A stretch of 34,285 bases of DNA, taken from assembly GCA_005889475.1 (NCBI GenBank), contig VBGT01000011.1, positions 1 through 34,285 of the forward strand, written 5' to 3'. Shown here piece after piece: positions 8,636 through 17,400 of this stretch (its first letter is position 1; every line of letters begins with the position of its first letter). The DNA is from Chloroflexota bacterium. Its GTDB lineage: Bacteria > Chloroflexota > Limnocylindria > Limnocylindrales > CSP1-4. A program made the translations under genes and the position numbers. The notes below the pieces were generated by a model. It made no database searches. It was not told the origin of the DNA and worked only from the letters and a program-made list of their open reading frames with translations.

Positions 8636-9066
8636 CACTGGTTCGCCGTCAGCCGCCGGTTCGCGTTGCGCAGGCGGCGCGCCTGCGCCTGGAGCATCCG
8701 GAACATGACCCGCGGGTGGTCGACGAGGAAGGCCTCGACGGCGGGGCCGCCGAGGACGATGCACCGCAGCGGCCGGGTCGCGACGATGTCGGCCGTCGGC
8801 GGCTCGCCGAGGAGCACGCTGACCTCGCCGAAGAAGTCGCCGCGCGCGAGCGTTGCCAGCTTCTGCCCGTCGGCAACGACGTCTGCCTCGCCGTCGAGGA
8901 TCACGTAGAAGCCGGAGCCGGTGAGCCCTTGTCGCAGCACCCGCGAGTCCTGGGGAAAGAAGGCCTCCTCGAACCGGCTCGCGACGCCGATCAGCTGCGG
9001 TCGCGCCAGGTCGACGAAGATCGCCATCCCGGCGATCGCGTCGGCGATCTCGTCACGGGTCGCCAT
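8635..9066 (-). CDS. Cyclic nucleotide-binding (CAP_ED) domain protein
   Basis: GSGFYVILDGEADVVADGQKLATLARGDFFGEVSVLLGEPPTADIVATRPLRCIVL; no HTH; GGAGG SD before ATG 9066. Confidence 0.85.
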   Translation of the reverse strand: MATRDEIADAIAGMAIFVDLARPQLIGVASRFEEAFFPQDSRVLRQGLTGSGFYVILDGEADVVADGQKLATLARGDFFGEVSVLLGEPPTADIVATRPLRCIVLGGPAVEAFLVDHPRVMFRMLQAQARRLRNANRRLTANQ

Positions 9067-9119
9067 CGAGTCCTCCAGGTCCGCGGGGCGGTGCAGACGT
9101 GGGCGGAATTCTGCATCAG

Positions 9120-9148
9120 TTGACGCGATGCGGGCGCGGAGTCAGCAT
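9120..9148 (+). promoter_or_regulatory. Candidate sigma70-type promoter for the 9180 gene (TTGACG-N17-CAGCAT)
   Basis: Hexamers and 17-bp spacer read directly; GCATC-N9-GATGC inverted repeat (9113-9131) overlaps the -35. Confidence 0.45.
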
Positions 9149-9179
9149 CGAGCCGCGTATCGACGCTGGGAGGAACCGA

Positions 9180-12100
9180 TGACGCTCACCCACGACCGGC
9201 GGGCGGAGCTGCTGGCCGGCTGCCCGCTGTTCAAGGGCATCGATGCGGAGGGGCTGGCGAAGCTCGCCGCCCTGTCGACACCGGTCGACTTCCCGGCCGG
9301 CCACGTGATCGCCCGCCAGGGCGAGATCGGCACGGGCTTCTTCGTGATCGTGTCGGGCGAGGTCCGGGTCGTCCGTGACGGCGCCGTCGTGGCCCGGCTC
9401 GGGCCGGGCGAGTTCTTCGGCGAGCTCTCGGTGCTGGATCGAATGCCGCGCAACGCCACCGTTGCCGCCGACGTCGAGACAAGCTGCCTCGCCCTCGCGT
9501 CGTGGGACTTCCGATCCTGCGAGGCGTCGCCACTCGACTGCGCGAAGTCACCGAATCCACCCGCCACTAGGCGCCGCGCAGCGATGACCGACGCGCCGGG
9601 GACGGGCGGCGGCACGCGGACATTCCTGTTCTCGGACATCGAGGGCTCCACCCGCCTGCTCGACGAGCTCGGCCGCGACGCCTACACGTCCGTGCTCGAG
9701 CGTCACAGGGCGCTCCTGCGCGCCGCGTTCGCGCGACACGGCGGGCACGAGGAGGGCACCGAGGGCGACTCGTTCTTCGTGGTGTTCGACGGAGCGGTCG
9801 AGGCGGTCACCGCCGCGGTCGAGGCCCAGCGGGCGCTCGCCGCCGAGCCCTGGCCGACGGGTGTCGAGGTCAAGGTCCGGATAGGCCTCCACGCAGGTGA
9901 GGCATCGAGCTCGGCGGCGGGGCTCGTCGGCCTCGACGTCCACCGCGCGGCACGCATCGCGGCCGCGGCGCACGGCGGCCAGGTCGTGGTCTCCGACGCG
10001 GTCCGGGCACTCGTGACGCCAGGGCTCCAGGCGAGCATCTCGCTCCACGGCCTGGGCAGCCACCGGCTGAAGGACCTGCGCGAGCCACAGCCGCTGAGCC
10101 AGGTCGTGGCCGACGGGCTACGGATGGACTTCCCGCCGCTGCGCTCGCTCGACGCGCGACCGAACAACCTGCCGACGCAGCTCACCTCGTTCGTCGGGCG
10201 GGAGCGCGAGCTCGCCGAGGCGGGCGGCCTCCTCGAGACGAACCGCCTCGTCACCTTCACCGGACCGGGCGGCACGGGCAAGACCCGGTTGTCGCTGCAG
10301 GTTGCGGCGAACGCCGCCGAGCGTTACCCCGATGGGCTGTTCTTCGTCCCGCTGGAGACCGTGCGCGAGCCGGCGCTCGTCGCGTCGCGCGTGGCCGGCG
10401 CGATCGGCCTGTCCGAGTCGGGCAACCGCGGTGCCGACGTGGTGCTCCGCGAGTGGCTGGCATCGAAGCAGGTGCTCCTGGTGCTCGACAACTTCGAGCA
10501 GGTGCTCGGCGCCGGGCCGATCGTGGCCGAACTGCTGCGCGATGCACCCGGCCTGTCGGTGCTGGTGACGTCGCGGGCCGCACTGCACGTGTCGGGCGAG
10601 CAGGAATACCCCGTCCCCGGGCTGCCCACGCCACCGGACCTCGCCCAGTTGTCCAGCCTGGAGCTGGCGAGCCTGCCGGCAGAGGCACGCACCGTCGACG
10701 CCGCCTCGCTCTCGACGTACGAGTCGGTCAGGCTGTTCATCGCCCGCGCGACCGCGGTGCGCCCGGACTTCCGGGTGACGAACGAGAACGCGCCGGCGGT
10801 CGCGGCCATCGCGGCGCGCCTCCACGGCATGCCCCTCGCCATCGAGCTCGCCGCGGCGCGCATCAAGCTCTTCTCGCCCGATGCGCTCCGCACACGACTG
10901 GAGGACCAGCTCGGCCTCCTCTCGGCGGGTGCGCGGGACCTGCCTGAACGGCAGCAGACGCTCCGCGGCGCGATCGCCTGGAGCTACGACCTCCTCGACG
11001 AGGGCCACCGCCGGTTGCTGGACCGACTCTCGATCTTCGAGGGCGGGATCGATCTCCCCGCCGCCGAGGCGGTGTGCGGCCCCGCGTCCGAGCTCGGCAT
11101 GGACGTGCTCGACGGCCTGGTCTCGCTCGCCGACCAGAGCCTGATCCGGAGCGTCGAGACGAGCGGCGAACCGCGGTTCGAGGTCCTCGACACGATCCGG
11201 GAGTACGCCGCGGAACGGCTCGCCGAGCGAAGCGAGACGGCAGCGGTCACGGGCCGCCACGGCGCGTGGTTCCTCGCGCTCGCGCAGCGCATCGCGCCGG
11301 AGCTCGCCGGCGTAGACCAGCGCCGCCTCCTCGACGAGCTCGAGCGCGAGCACGACAACATCCGCGCGGTCCTCGATCGGGCGACCGCCGGCGGCGACGC
11401 GTCGACGGCGATCGGTCTCGCCTTCGCGGTGTGGCGCTTCTGGCAGAAGCGCGGCCACCTGTACGAGGCCCGCCGTCGTCTGGAGGCGATGGCCGCCGAA
11501 CCCTGGTCGCGCGAGGATCCGGTGCTGCGCGCGAGGCTCATGGAGGCCCTGGGCGGCGTCTGCTGGTGGCAGGCCGACATCAGGGCCATGGGTTCGGCTT
11601 ATTTCGAGGCCGTCGAGATCTGGCGCCGGCTTGGCGACAAGGCCGAGCTGGCGAACGCGCTCTACAACTACTCGTTCGTGTTCAGCGTCCCGGAGGACAC
11701 CACCAGGACGACGATCGAGGTCGATCCGGACGGCGAGGGCATGCGCATCCAGGACGAGGCGCTGGCGCTGTACCGGGAGCTCGGCGACGAGCGGGGCGAG
11801 GCCAACGTGCTGTGGGGTCGCGGCAACGCCAAGTACTTCAGCGACAAGGCCGATGCGGGGTCCGAGGAGTTCCTGGCCGCGCTCGAGAAGTTCCGGCGTG
11901 TCGGCGACCGGACGATGGAGGCGTGGTCGCTGCACATGGTCGGCGGGGCACTGCTCCGCGGCGGGCGCCCGGACGAGTCGCGACCGTACCTCCAGGAAGC
12001 CCTGCGCCACTTCTTCCGCGCCGGCGACGCCGCCGGCGTGACCCTGGTCATCGATGACCTGTCGGCGCAGGCGCTGGCCGACGAGGAGCCGGAACGCGCC

Positions 12101-12340
12101 GCCAGGCTGTGGGGGGCGGGGCGCGCGCTCGCCAAGGCGACCGGCGCGACGCTGGCCTCGTTCACGGACGGGTGGATCGAAGCCCTGCTGCGCCCGAACG
12201 TCCGCACCGCGATCGACCCGGTCGACCTCGAGCGGTGGGCCGCCGAGGGCGCCGCGCTGGGCCTCGACGAGGCCGTGGCCTACGCCCTGGGCATCCCGGT
12301 CGGGGGCCTCTCGACGCTGACCGAGGCACACGTCGACTAG
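9180..12340 (+). CDS. CAP_ED domain + class III cyclase homology domain + STAND (NB-ARC-like) ATPase + TPR protein, apparently a deletion-generated gene fusion
   Basis: ATG 9180 with GGGAGG SD. CAP_ED: GTGFFVIVSGEVRVVRDG...GEFFGELSVLDRMPRNATV. Cyclase: FLFSDIEGSTRLLDELG...GTEGDSFFVVF...GLHAGEA. P-loop GPGGTGKTRLSLQVA, Walker B VLLVLDNFEQVL, then TPR-like helices. Pre-fusion cyclase start probably ATG 9584. Confidence 0.85.
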
Positions 12341-12349
12341 ACTCGCGAC

Positions 12350-13216
12350 ATGACCGTCGAGGCCACTTCCCGCGAGCCGACCGGCATCCCGAAGAACCCC
12401 GGTCGAGCCGAGCTCGGCCTCAGGGCGACGCTCCTGTTCCCGAACCGCGAGATCGTCGAGCAGTACTACGTCCCGCTGATCTACACGGCCTGCCGGACGT
12501 GCTACTCGGAGCTCGAGCCCGACGAGATCTTCCGGCGCGCGGAGGGCGGCGAGATCGAGGTCGCCAAGATGCAGCGCCTGATCTCGAACGTGATCGAGTC
12601 AGGTCACGGCAGCACGATCGAGCACGTCGTCTTCACGTTCGGCATCAGCGGCGTGTCGCGCACGCTCTCGCACCAGCTCGTCCGCCACCGCGCGGGCGTG
12701 GCCTTCGACCAGCAGAGCCAGCGCTACGTCACGTTCAAGAAGGCGGCGACGATGCTGCCCCAGACGATCGCCGAGGCGGACCCGGACGTCCGCGAGCGCT
12801 ACGAGGAGCAGATCGAAGGCGCCATGTCGCTCTACGGCGACCTCGTCGGCGCCGGCATCCCCGGCGAGGACGCGCGGTTCGTGTTCCCCAACGCGACCCG
12901 GACCAACCTGGTCATGACCACGAACCTGCGCGCGCTGATCCACATGTCGGGCCTGCGCCTGTGCACGATGGCCCAGTGGGAGATCCGGCGGCTGTTCCAG
13001 CTGATCCGCCACGAGATCTTCTCGGTGAGCCCGTTCCTGGGCGCATTCCTTGCGCCCAAGTGCGTGCCGCTCGGCTACTGCGACGAGATGAACAACCGCG
13101 ACGGCCACTGCCCGATCCGGCCGCACAAGGACCGCGTCCTCGAAGCGTGGGCCGAGAAGGCGCAGGCAGCCCGCGCTGCCGGCAAGGAGCTCAAGGTCAA
13201 CCAGCCGGCCAGCTGA
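12350..13216 (+). CDS. thyX: FAD-dependent thymidylate synthase ThyX
   Basis: ESGHGSTIEHVVFTFGISGVSRTLSHQLVRHRAGVAFDQQSQRYV; NATRTNLVMTTNLRALIHMSGLRLC; TAGACT-N6-ATG upstream. Confidence 0.92.
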   Translation: MTVEATSREPTGIPKNPGRAELGLRATLLFPNREIVEQYYVPLIYTACRTCYSELEPDEIFRRAEGGEIEVAKMQRLISNVIESGHGSTIEHVVFTFGISGVSRTLSHQLVRHRAGVAFDQQSQRYVTFKKAATMLPQTIAEADPDVRERYEEQIEGAMSLYGDLVGAGIPGEDARFVFPNATRTNLVMTTNLRALIHMSGLRLCTMAQWEIRRLFQLIRHEIFSVSPFLGAFLAPKCVPLGYCDEMNNRDGHCPIRPHKDRVLEAWAEKAQAARAAGKELKVNQPAS

Positions 13217-13238
13217 TCCCCCGAGCAACCTCCCGAGC

Positions 13239-13400
13239 GAAGTTTTCGGTCAAATCTGCCGAATACGCAGCGCGTGCACGGCTCGACCCGCTCAGACACC
13301 CGGCTGTCCTGCCATATCTGCCAACCACGCAGCGGTGACGGAAAGCAGCCGGTCCACCGGTGAACGGGCTGCGTATATGGGCGAATTGACAGAAACCGTC
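13239..13400. repeat. 162-bp intergenic element with imperfect ~33-nt terminal inverted repeats and an internal partial copy
   Basis: 13239-13271 versus reverse complement of 13368-13400 match 25/33; internal copy TCTGCCAACCACGCAGC at 13317-13333; inner hairpin GCAGCC(13345-13350)/GGCTGC(13367-13372). Confidence 0.5.
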
Positions 13401-13469
13401 ATCGCCGGACCGCTACGAGATCGAGGTCCTCGGTGACGCGAGAGGTTCGGATCAGCGCGAGCTGAACCC

Positions 13470-14324
13470 TCAGGCGCCGAGATCGGCGACGAAGCGCCGG
13501 ATGACGCGGGCCAGGCGCGGACCGGCCTCGGCGCCGGCGGCGAGGACCTCCTCGTGGCTGAGCGGCTCGCCCGTGTAGCCGGCGCCGGCGTTCGTGACCA
13601 GCGAGAAGCCACAGACCTCGAGACCGGCCCAGCGCGCGGCGATGCATTCCATGACCGTCGACATGCCCACGGCGTGACCGCCGAGCGAGGCATACAGCCG
13701 GACCTCGGCCGGCGTCTCGTAGTTCGGGCCGAGCAGGCCGACGTAGATGCCCTCGGCGAGGGCGATGCCCTCGGCGGCGCCCGCCGCGTGGAGGCGCTCG
13801 CGCAATCGGGCGCTCCAGGCGTCGGTCATGTCCGGGAACCGCTCCCCGATCGCCTCGGCATTCGGCCCGAGCAGCGGGTTCTGGCCGGTCAGGTTGAGGT
13901 GGTCGCGGATGACCATGAGCGTGCCCGGCCTGAACGACGGGTCGAGCCCGCCCGCGGCGTTCGTGAGCACGACCACGCGCGCCCCGAGCCGCCCGAACAG
14001 GAGGACCGGCTGGACGACCAATCCGGGAGCATTGCCCTCGTACAGGTGGAAGCGGCCCTGGAGCATCGCGACGGGGCGCCCGCCGAGCCGGCCGAGCAGG
14101 AGCCGGCCGACGTGGCCCGGGGCGGTGGCGGCGGGCCAGCCCGGGAGCTCGGCGAACGGCACCGCGACCGGGTCCTCGAGGTCGTCGGCCAGGCCACCCA
14201 GCCCGGATCCCAGCACGATGCCGACCTCGGGCACGAGGTCGGTGCGGGCGCGCACGACCGCCTCGAGGGCGTCGAGGCGCGCGGGCTGATCGATCGGGGG
14301 GATGGGCGTGGCCGGATCCGGCAT
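13470..14324 (-). CDS. Purine nucleoside phosphorylase (trimeric PNP family)
   Basis: VGIVLGSGLGGLAD, GRFHLYEGN, LTNAAGGLDPSFRPGTLMVIRDHLNLTGQNPL, GPNYETPAEVR, GMSTVMECIAAR. Confidence 0.92.
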   Translation of the reverse strand: MPDPATPIPPIDQPARLDALEAVVRARTDLVPEVGIVLGSGLGGLADDLEDPVAVPFAELPGWPAATAPGHVGRLLLGRLGGRPVAMLQGRFHLYEGNAPGLVVQPVLLFGRLGARVVVLTNAAGGLDPSFRPGTLMVIRDHLNLTGQNPLLGPNAEAIGERFPDMTDAWSARLRERLHAAGAAEGIALAEGIYVGLLGPNYETPAEVRLYASLGGHAVGMSTVMECIAARWAGLEVCGFSLVTNAGAGYTGEPLSHEEVLAAGAEAGPRLARVIRRFVADLGA

Positions 14325-14570
14325 CAAATGATGTTGGCCCACGCCGTCGCGGAGTGCGGGCCTCCAGAACTTCGTCCAGGGGTCGACGGCCGGTGGCCCG
14401 CATGCTTCTGCGGGCCCGACGAGAGTACCGACACCGGGATGCCGGTCACGTCCCGCCGGGCTCGCCCGGGGACGGCGCAGGAACGCCGTCGCGACCAGGT
14501 ACAGAAGCGCCCGAAGCGACCGACCCTGGCTCGAGGTCCCCTTGATGTGATCTCGGTTTCCTCGCTCCCT

Positions 14571-14614
14571 GGTGGCCCCTTCGGGCAAGACCTACGGTAC
14601 GAATCCGGGCCACC
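14571..14614. repeat. 8-bp perfect stem GGTGGCCC...GGGCCACC, candidate structured RNA/hairpin
   Basis: Read directly in the 14325-14755 intergenic region. Confidence 0.4.
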
Positions 14615-14628
14615 GCAGGTCAACGTTG

Positions 14629-14703
14629 TTATCCACGAGTTTCGGCGTTGCGGCCCCGGGTCTGTCCACGAGTTACGCACCGTTGTGGACAGGCGGTGGA
14701 CAA
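14629..14703. promoter_or_regulatory. Cluster of four DnaA-box-like 9-mers
   Basis: TTATCCACG (+,14629-14637), CTGTCCACG (+,14662-14670), CTGTCCACA (-,14684-14692), TTGTCCACC (-,14695-14703). Confidence 0.4.
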
Positions 14704-14755
14704 ATCCTCGGGCCGAGGGCTGGCAGGGGCGCCGCTTCGGCCCTCGGAGGGTCTA

Positions 14756-15820
14756 TCAGCCGCCGAGGGCGAACATCTCGATCTTGGGCAGCCGTTCCGT
14801 CGCCGCCGCCCGCCGCTCCGAGTAGCGATCGTCCCGCCCGGCCCAGATGCCGGCGACGAGCCCCGCCAATTGGTCGTCGGTGACGCCGCCGCGCAGCGGG
14901 GCGCGCAGGTCGTGTCCGATGGCGCTGAACAGGCACGTGTACAGCTTGCCCTCGGCGGACAGCCGCGCCCGCGTGCAGTCGCCGCAGAACGGTTGGGTGA
15001 CCGAGGCGATGACGCCGATCTCGCCCCGTCCGTCGACGTATCGCCAGCGCTCGGCGACCTCGCCTCGATAGCCGGCGTCAAGTGGCTCGAGCGGCCACTC
15101 GCGCGCGATCGTCTCGACGACCTCCGCCGCGGGCACGACATCGTCGAGCCGCCAGCCGTTCGTCGTGCCCACGTCCATGTACTCGATGAAGCGCAGGATG
15201 TGGCCGGCCTCGCGCGCCCACCGCGCGAGCTGGACGATCCCGCCGTCGTTCTCGGCGCGCTTGAGGACGACGTTGATCTTCACGGGACCGAGCCCGGCCT
15301 CGACCGCCGCATCGATCCCGTCGAGCACCTTCGCGACCGGGAAGTCGACGCCGTTCATGCGCCGGAACACCTGGTCGTCGAGCGAGTCGAGCGAGACCGT
15401 CACGCGCCGCAGCCCGGCGTCAGCCAGTGGGCGCGCGAGGTGGCGGAGCGCCGAGCCGTTGGTCGTGAGCGCGAGGTCGACCGGCTCGTTCTCCGGGGTG
15501 CGCAGGGGAGCCAGCATCGCGATGAGGCTCGGCAGCCCGCGGCGGACCGTCGGCTCGCCGCCGGTGATCCGCAGCTTCTGGACGCCCAGGCCCACGAAGA
15601 CCTCGGCCAGGCGGTGGATCTCCTCGTACGACAGGATCTCGTCCCGGGGCAGGAACTGGTAGTCGCGCCCGAAGACGTCGCCGGGCATGCAATACGGGCA
15701 TCGGAAGTTGCACCGATCGGTGACCGAGATGCGCAGGTCGCGAAGGGCGCGACCGCGCCGGTCGAGCTGGCCGAGCCGGCCGTCGAACGTGATCGAACCC
15801 TGGACTGCCTGGTCGAGCAT
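14756..15820 (-). CDS. moaA: GTP 3',8-cyclase MoaA (radical SAM, molybdenum cofactor biosynthesis)
   Basis: DLRISVTDRCNFRCPYCMP, LRITGGEPTVRRGLP, SLDSLDDQVFRRMNG, C-terminal FeS ligands CGDCTRARLSAEGKLYTC, terminal GG; TACTCT-N7-ATG upstream. Confidence 0.95.
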   Translation of the reverse strand: MLDQAVQGSITFDGRLGQLDRRGRALRDLRISVTDRCNFRCPYCMPGDVFGRDYQFLPRDEILSYEEIHRLAEVFVGLGVQKLRITGGEPTVRRGLPSLIAMLAPLRTPENEPVDLALTTNGSALRHLARPLADAGLRRVTVSLDSLDDQVFRRMNGVDFPVAKVLDGIDAAVEAGLGPVKINVVLKRAENDGGIVQLARWAREAGHILRFIEYMDVGTTNGWRLDDVVPAAEVVETIAREWPLEPLDAGYRGEVAERWRYVDGRGEIGVIASVTQPFCGDCTRARLSAEGKLYTCLFSAIGHDLRAPLRGGVTDDQLAGLVAGIWAGRDDRYSERRAAATERLPKIEMFALGG

Positions 15821-15905
15821 CGGGACAAGAGTAAACCGCGGCTGCAGAACGGCCTCAGGACGAAGCTCGACTACCACGATCGGGAACGTCTCGTTGCGGA
15901 GGCGC

Positions 15906-15936
15906 TGGTACCTCCGTCCGGGACCCTGCGGTACCA
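15906..15936. repeat. Inverted repeat TGGTACC-N17-GGTACCA between divergent genes
   Basis: Read directly in the moaA/16030 intergenic region. Confidence 0.45.
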
Positions 15937-16029
15937 CCGGTGCACTACCCCGGAAGCGACTGCACCACGACCATCCCATACGTCCGGCACCGGATTGAGC
16001 CGGGCTACCACGCCCCGAGGATCGTCGCT

Positions 16030-17400
16030 ATGTCGAGCCAGCAGAAACGCGGCTTCCGCCTCCCGTGGGCGGCTGAACGCGAGCCCGGCGATGACGCCGG
16101 CGCGGCGACATTGGAGAACGGGCAGCAGACCCCGCCCGTCCGCCTCGATCTGCTCAAGGGTGCGGTCGGCGCCGGCCTCGGCGAGGGCCCCTTCCATTTC
16201 GCCGAGGAACCGATGCCGCATGCGTCAACGGACGCGTCGCCGGATGCGCCCGATATGCCCGAGACGACTGCCGAGGCCGCCATGATCGACACGGAGAGTG
16301 GAACCACCGAGCTCGCGGAAGCCGCCCCGACGACGGACGCCGACGCCTGGCCGACGACGGACCAGGAGGTCGTCGCAGAGGCCGAAGCTGTGCCTGACGG
16401 CGCACCGGCCGAGCCCGAGGCTCCGGCCGGCGAGGCCGATGCCGAGACGCCGGCACCCGCGCCCCCGAAGACCAAGGTCGAGGGCGACCAGCGCGCCACC
16501 CGCTCCAACCCGCTCGTCGCCGGCCTGGTCAAGGCCATGCGCGAGGCCGCCATCGCGAGCCGCGCCGAGACGACGACCCGGCTCCAGGCCGAGGCCACCG
16601 CCCGCGTCGAGGCGATCCGCACCGACGCCACGGAGGACTCGGCGGCGCTGCGCAAGCGCGTCGACGAGGACATCGCCGGGATCCGCGACTGGTCGAAGGG
16701 CGAGATGGCCCGCATCCGCCAGCAGACGGAAGAGCGCATCGAGGGCCGACGCGCCGATGCCATCGCCGAGAACGATCGGCACACTGCGCACGTCGAGCAT
16801 CTCGTCGCGGAGGTGCAGGCCCGCGTCGACGCGTTCGAGTCCGACATGGACGGCTTCTTCAAGCGACTCCTCGCCGAGAACGATCCGGCCCATCTGGCCG
16901 CGCTTGCCGAGCAGGCGCCGGAGCCGCCGGACCTGACCGAGGAGACTGAGTCCGAGGCCAAGGCAAGCGAGTGGCAGGACGTTGCCTGGACCAACCCGGG
17001 CCTCGAGGCCGATGCGGCCGCCGAGGCCGAGGCCGAGGCCACCGAAGGCCTCGACCTCTCGAGCGATGAGCAGTGGCCCGCGTCCGTGCTGGCCGCCGCG
17101 CGACGCAACGACGCCACGGACGAGGATGCCCCCACAGGCGCCGGCAACAGCCGGCTCTTCGTCAACGGGCTCACCAGCGTCGCCGGCATCTCGGCGTTCA
17201 AGGGCGCGGTCGGCCAGCTGCCGGGCATCAGCTCGGTCAGCGTCTCGTCGGGAGAGCCGGGCGTGTTCATCTTCGCCGTGGCCCACAGCCCGGACCTCGA
17301 CATCCAGGCCGCCATCGCCGGCCTGACCCAGTTCTCGACCCTTGTGACCGACGCGTCCGGCGACAGCCTGACCGTCAGCGCGCACGAGCCCGCTGCCTGA
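16030..17400 (+). CDS. Acidic/disordered coiled-coil protein with small C-terminal alpha/beta (ferredoxin-like?) domain
   Basis: Start MSSQQKRGFRLPW; long E/A/P-rich N-terminus; heptad-rich AIASRAETTTRLQAEATARVEAIRTDATEDSAALRKRVDEDIAGIRDW...RRADAIAENDRHTAHVEHLVAEVQARVDAFESDMDGFFKRLL; C-terminal SRLFVNGLTSVAGISAFKGAVGQLPGISSVSVSSGEPGVFIFAV. Stop overlaps the next start (TGATG). Confidence 0.8.
   Translation: MSSQQKRGFRLPWAAEREPGDDAGAATLENGQQTPPVRLDLLKGAVGAGLGEGPFHFAEEPMPHASTDASPDAPDMPETTAEAAMIDTESGTTELAEAAPTTDADAWPTTDQEVVAEAEAVPDGAPAEPEAPAGEADAETPAPAPPKTKVEGDQRATRSNPLVAGLVKAMREAAIASRAETTTRLQAEATARVEAIRTDATEDSAALRKRVDEDIAGIRDWSKGEMARIRQQTEERIEGRRADAIAENDRHTAHVEHLVAEVQARVDAFESDMDGFFKRLLAENDPAHLAALAEQAPEPPDLTEETESEAKASEWQDVAWTNPGLEADAAAEAEAEATEGLDLSSDEQWPASVLAAARRNDATDEDAPTGAGNSRLFVNGLTSVAGISAFKGAVGQLPGISSVSVSSGEPGVFIFAVAHSPDLDIQAAIAGLTQFSTLVTDASGDSLTVSAHEPAA
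17021..17040. repeat. Hexanucleotide repeat (GAGGCC)n within CDS encoding AEAEAEA
   Basis: ccgaggccgaggccgaggcc read directly. Confidence 0.7.

Noticed and set aside
10118-12331. 737-aa minus-strand ORF opposite the cyclase/STAND gene
   Set aside because: Antisense composition artefact; the plus strand has clear P-loop and cyclase motifs.
14571-14616. tRNA-like element (acceptor-like stem plus GGTACGAATCC)
   Set aside because: Only 44 nt between stem ends, no D-arm or anticodon arm, imperfect T-stem; kept only as a hairpin.
14629-14703. Replication origin (oriC)
   Set aside because: DnaA-box-like cluster present but no AT-rich unwinding region and no dnaA/dnaN/gyr genes nearby; reported only as a box cluster.
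15821-16029. Moco riboswitch upstream of moaA
   Set aside because: No recognisable Moco riboswitch pattern and a -10-like TACTCT lies 7 nt from the ATG, implying no leader; only a simple inverted repeat was seen.
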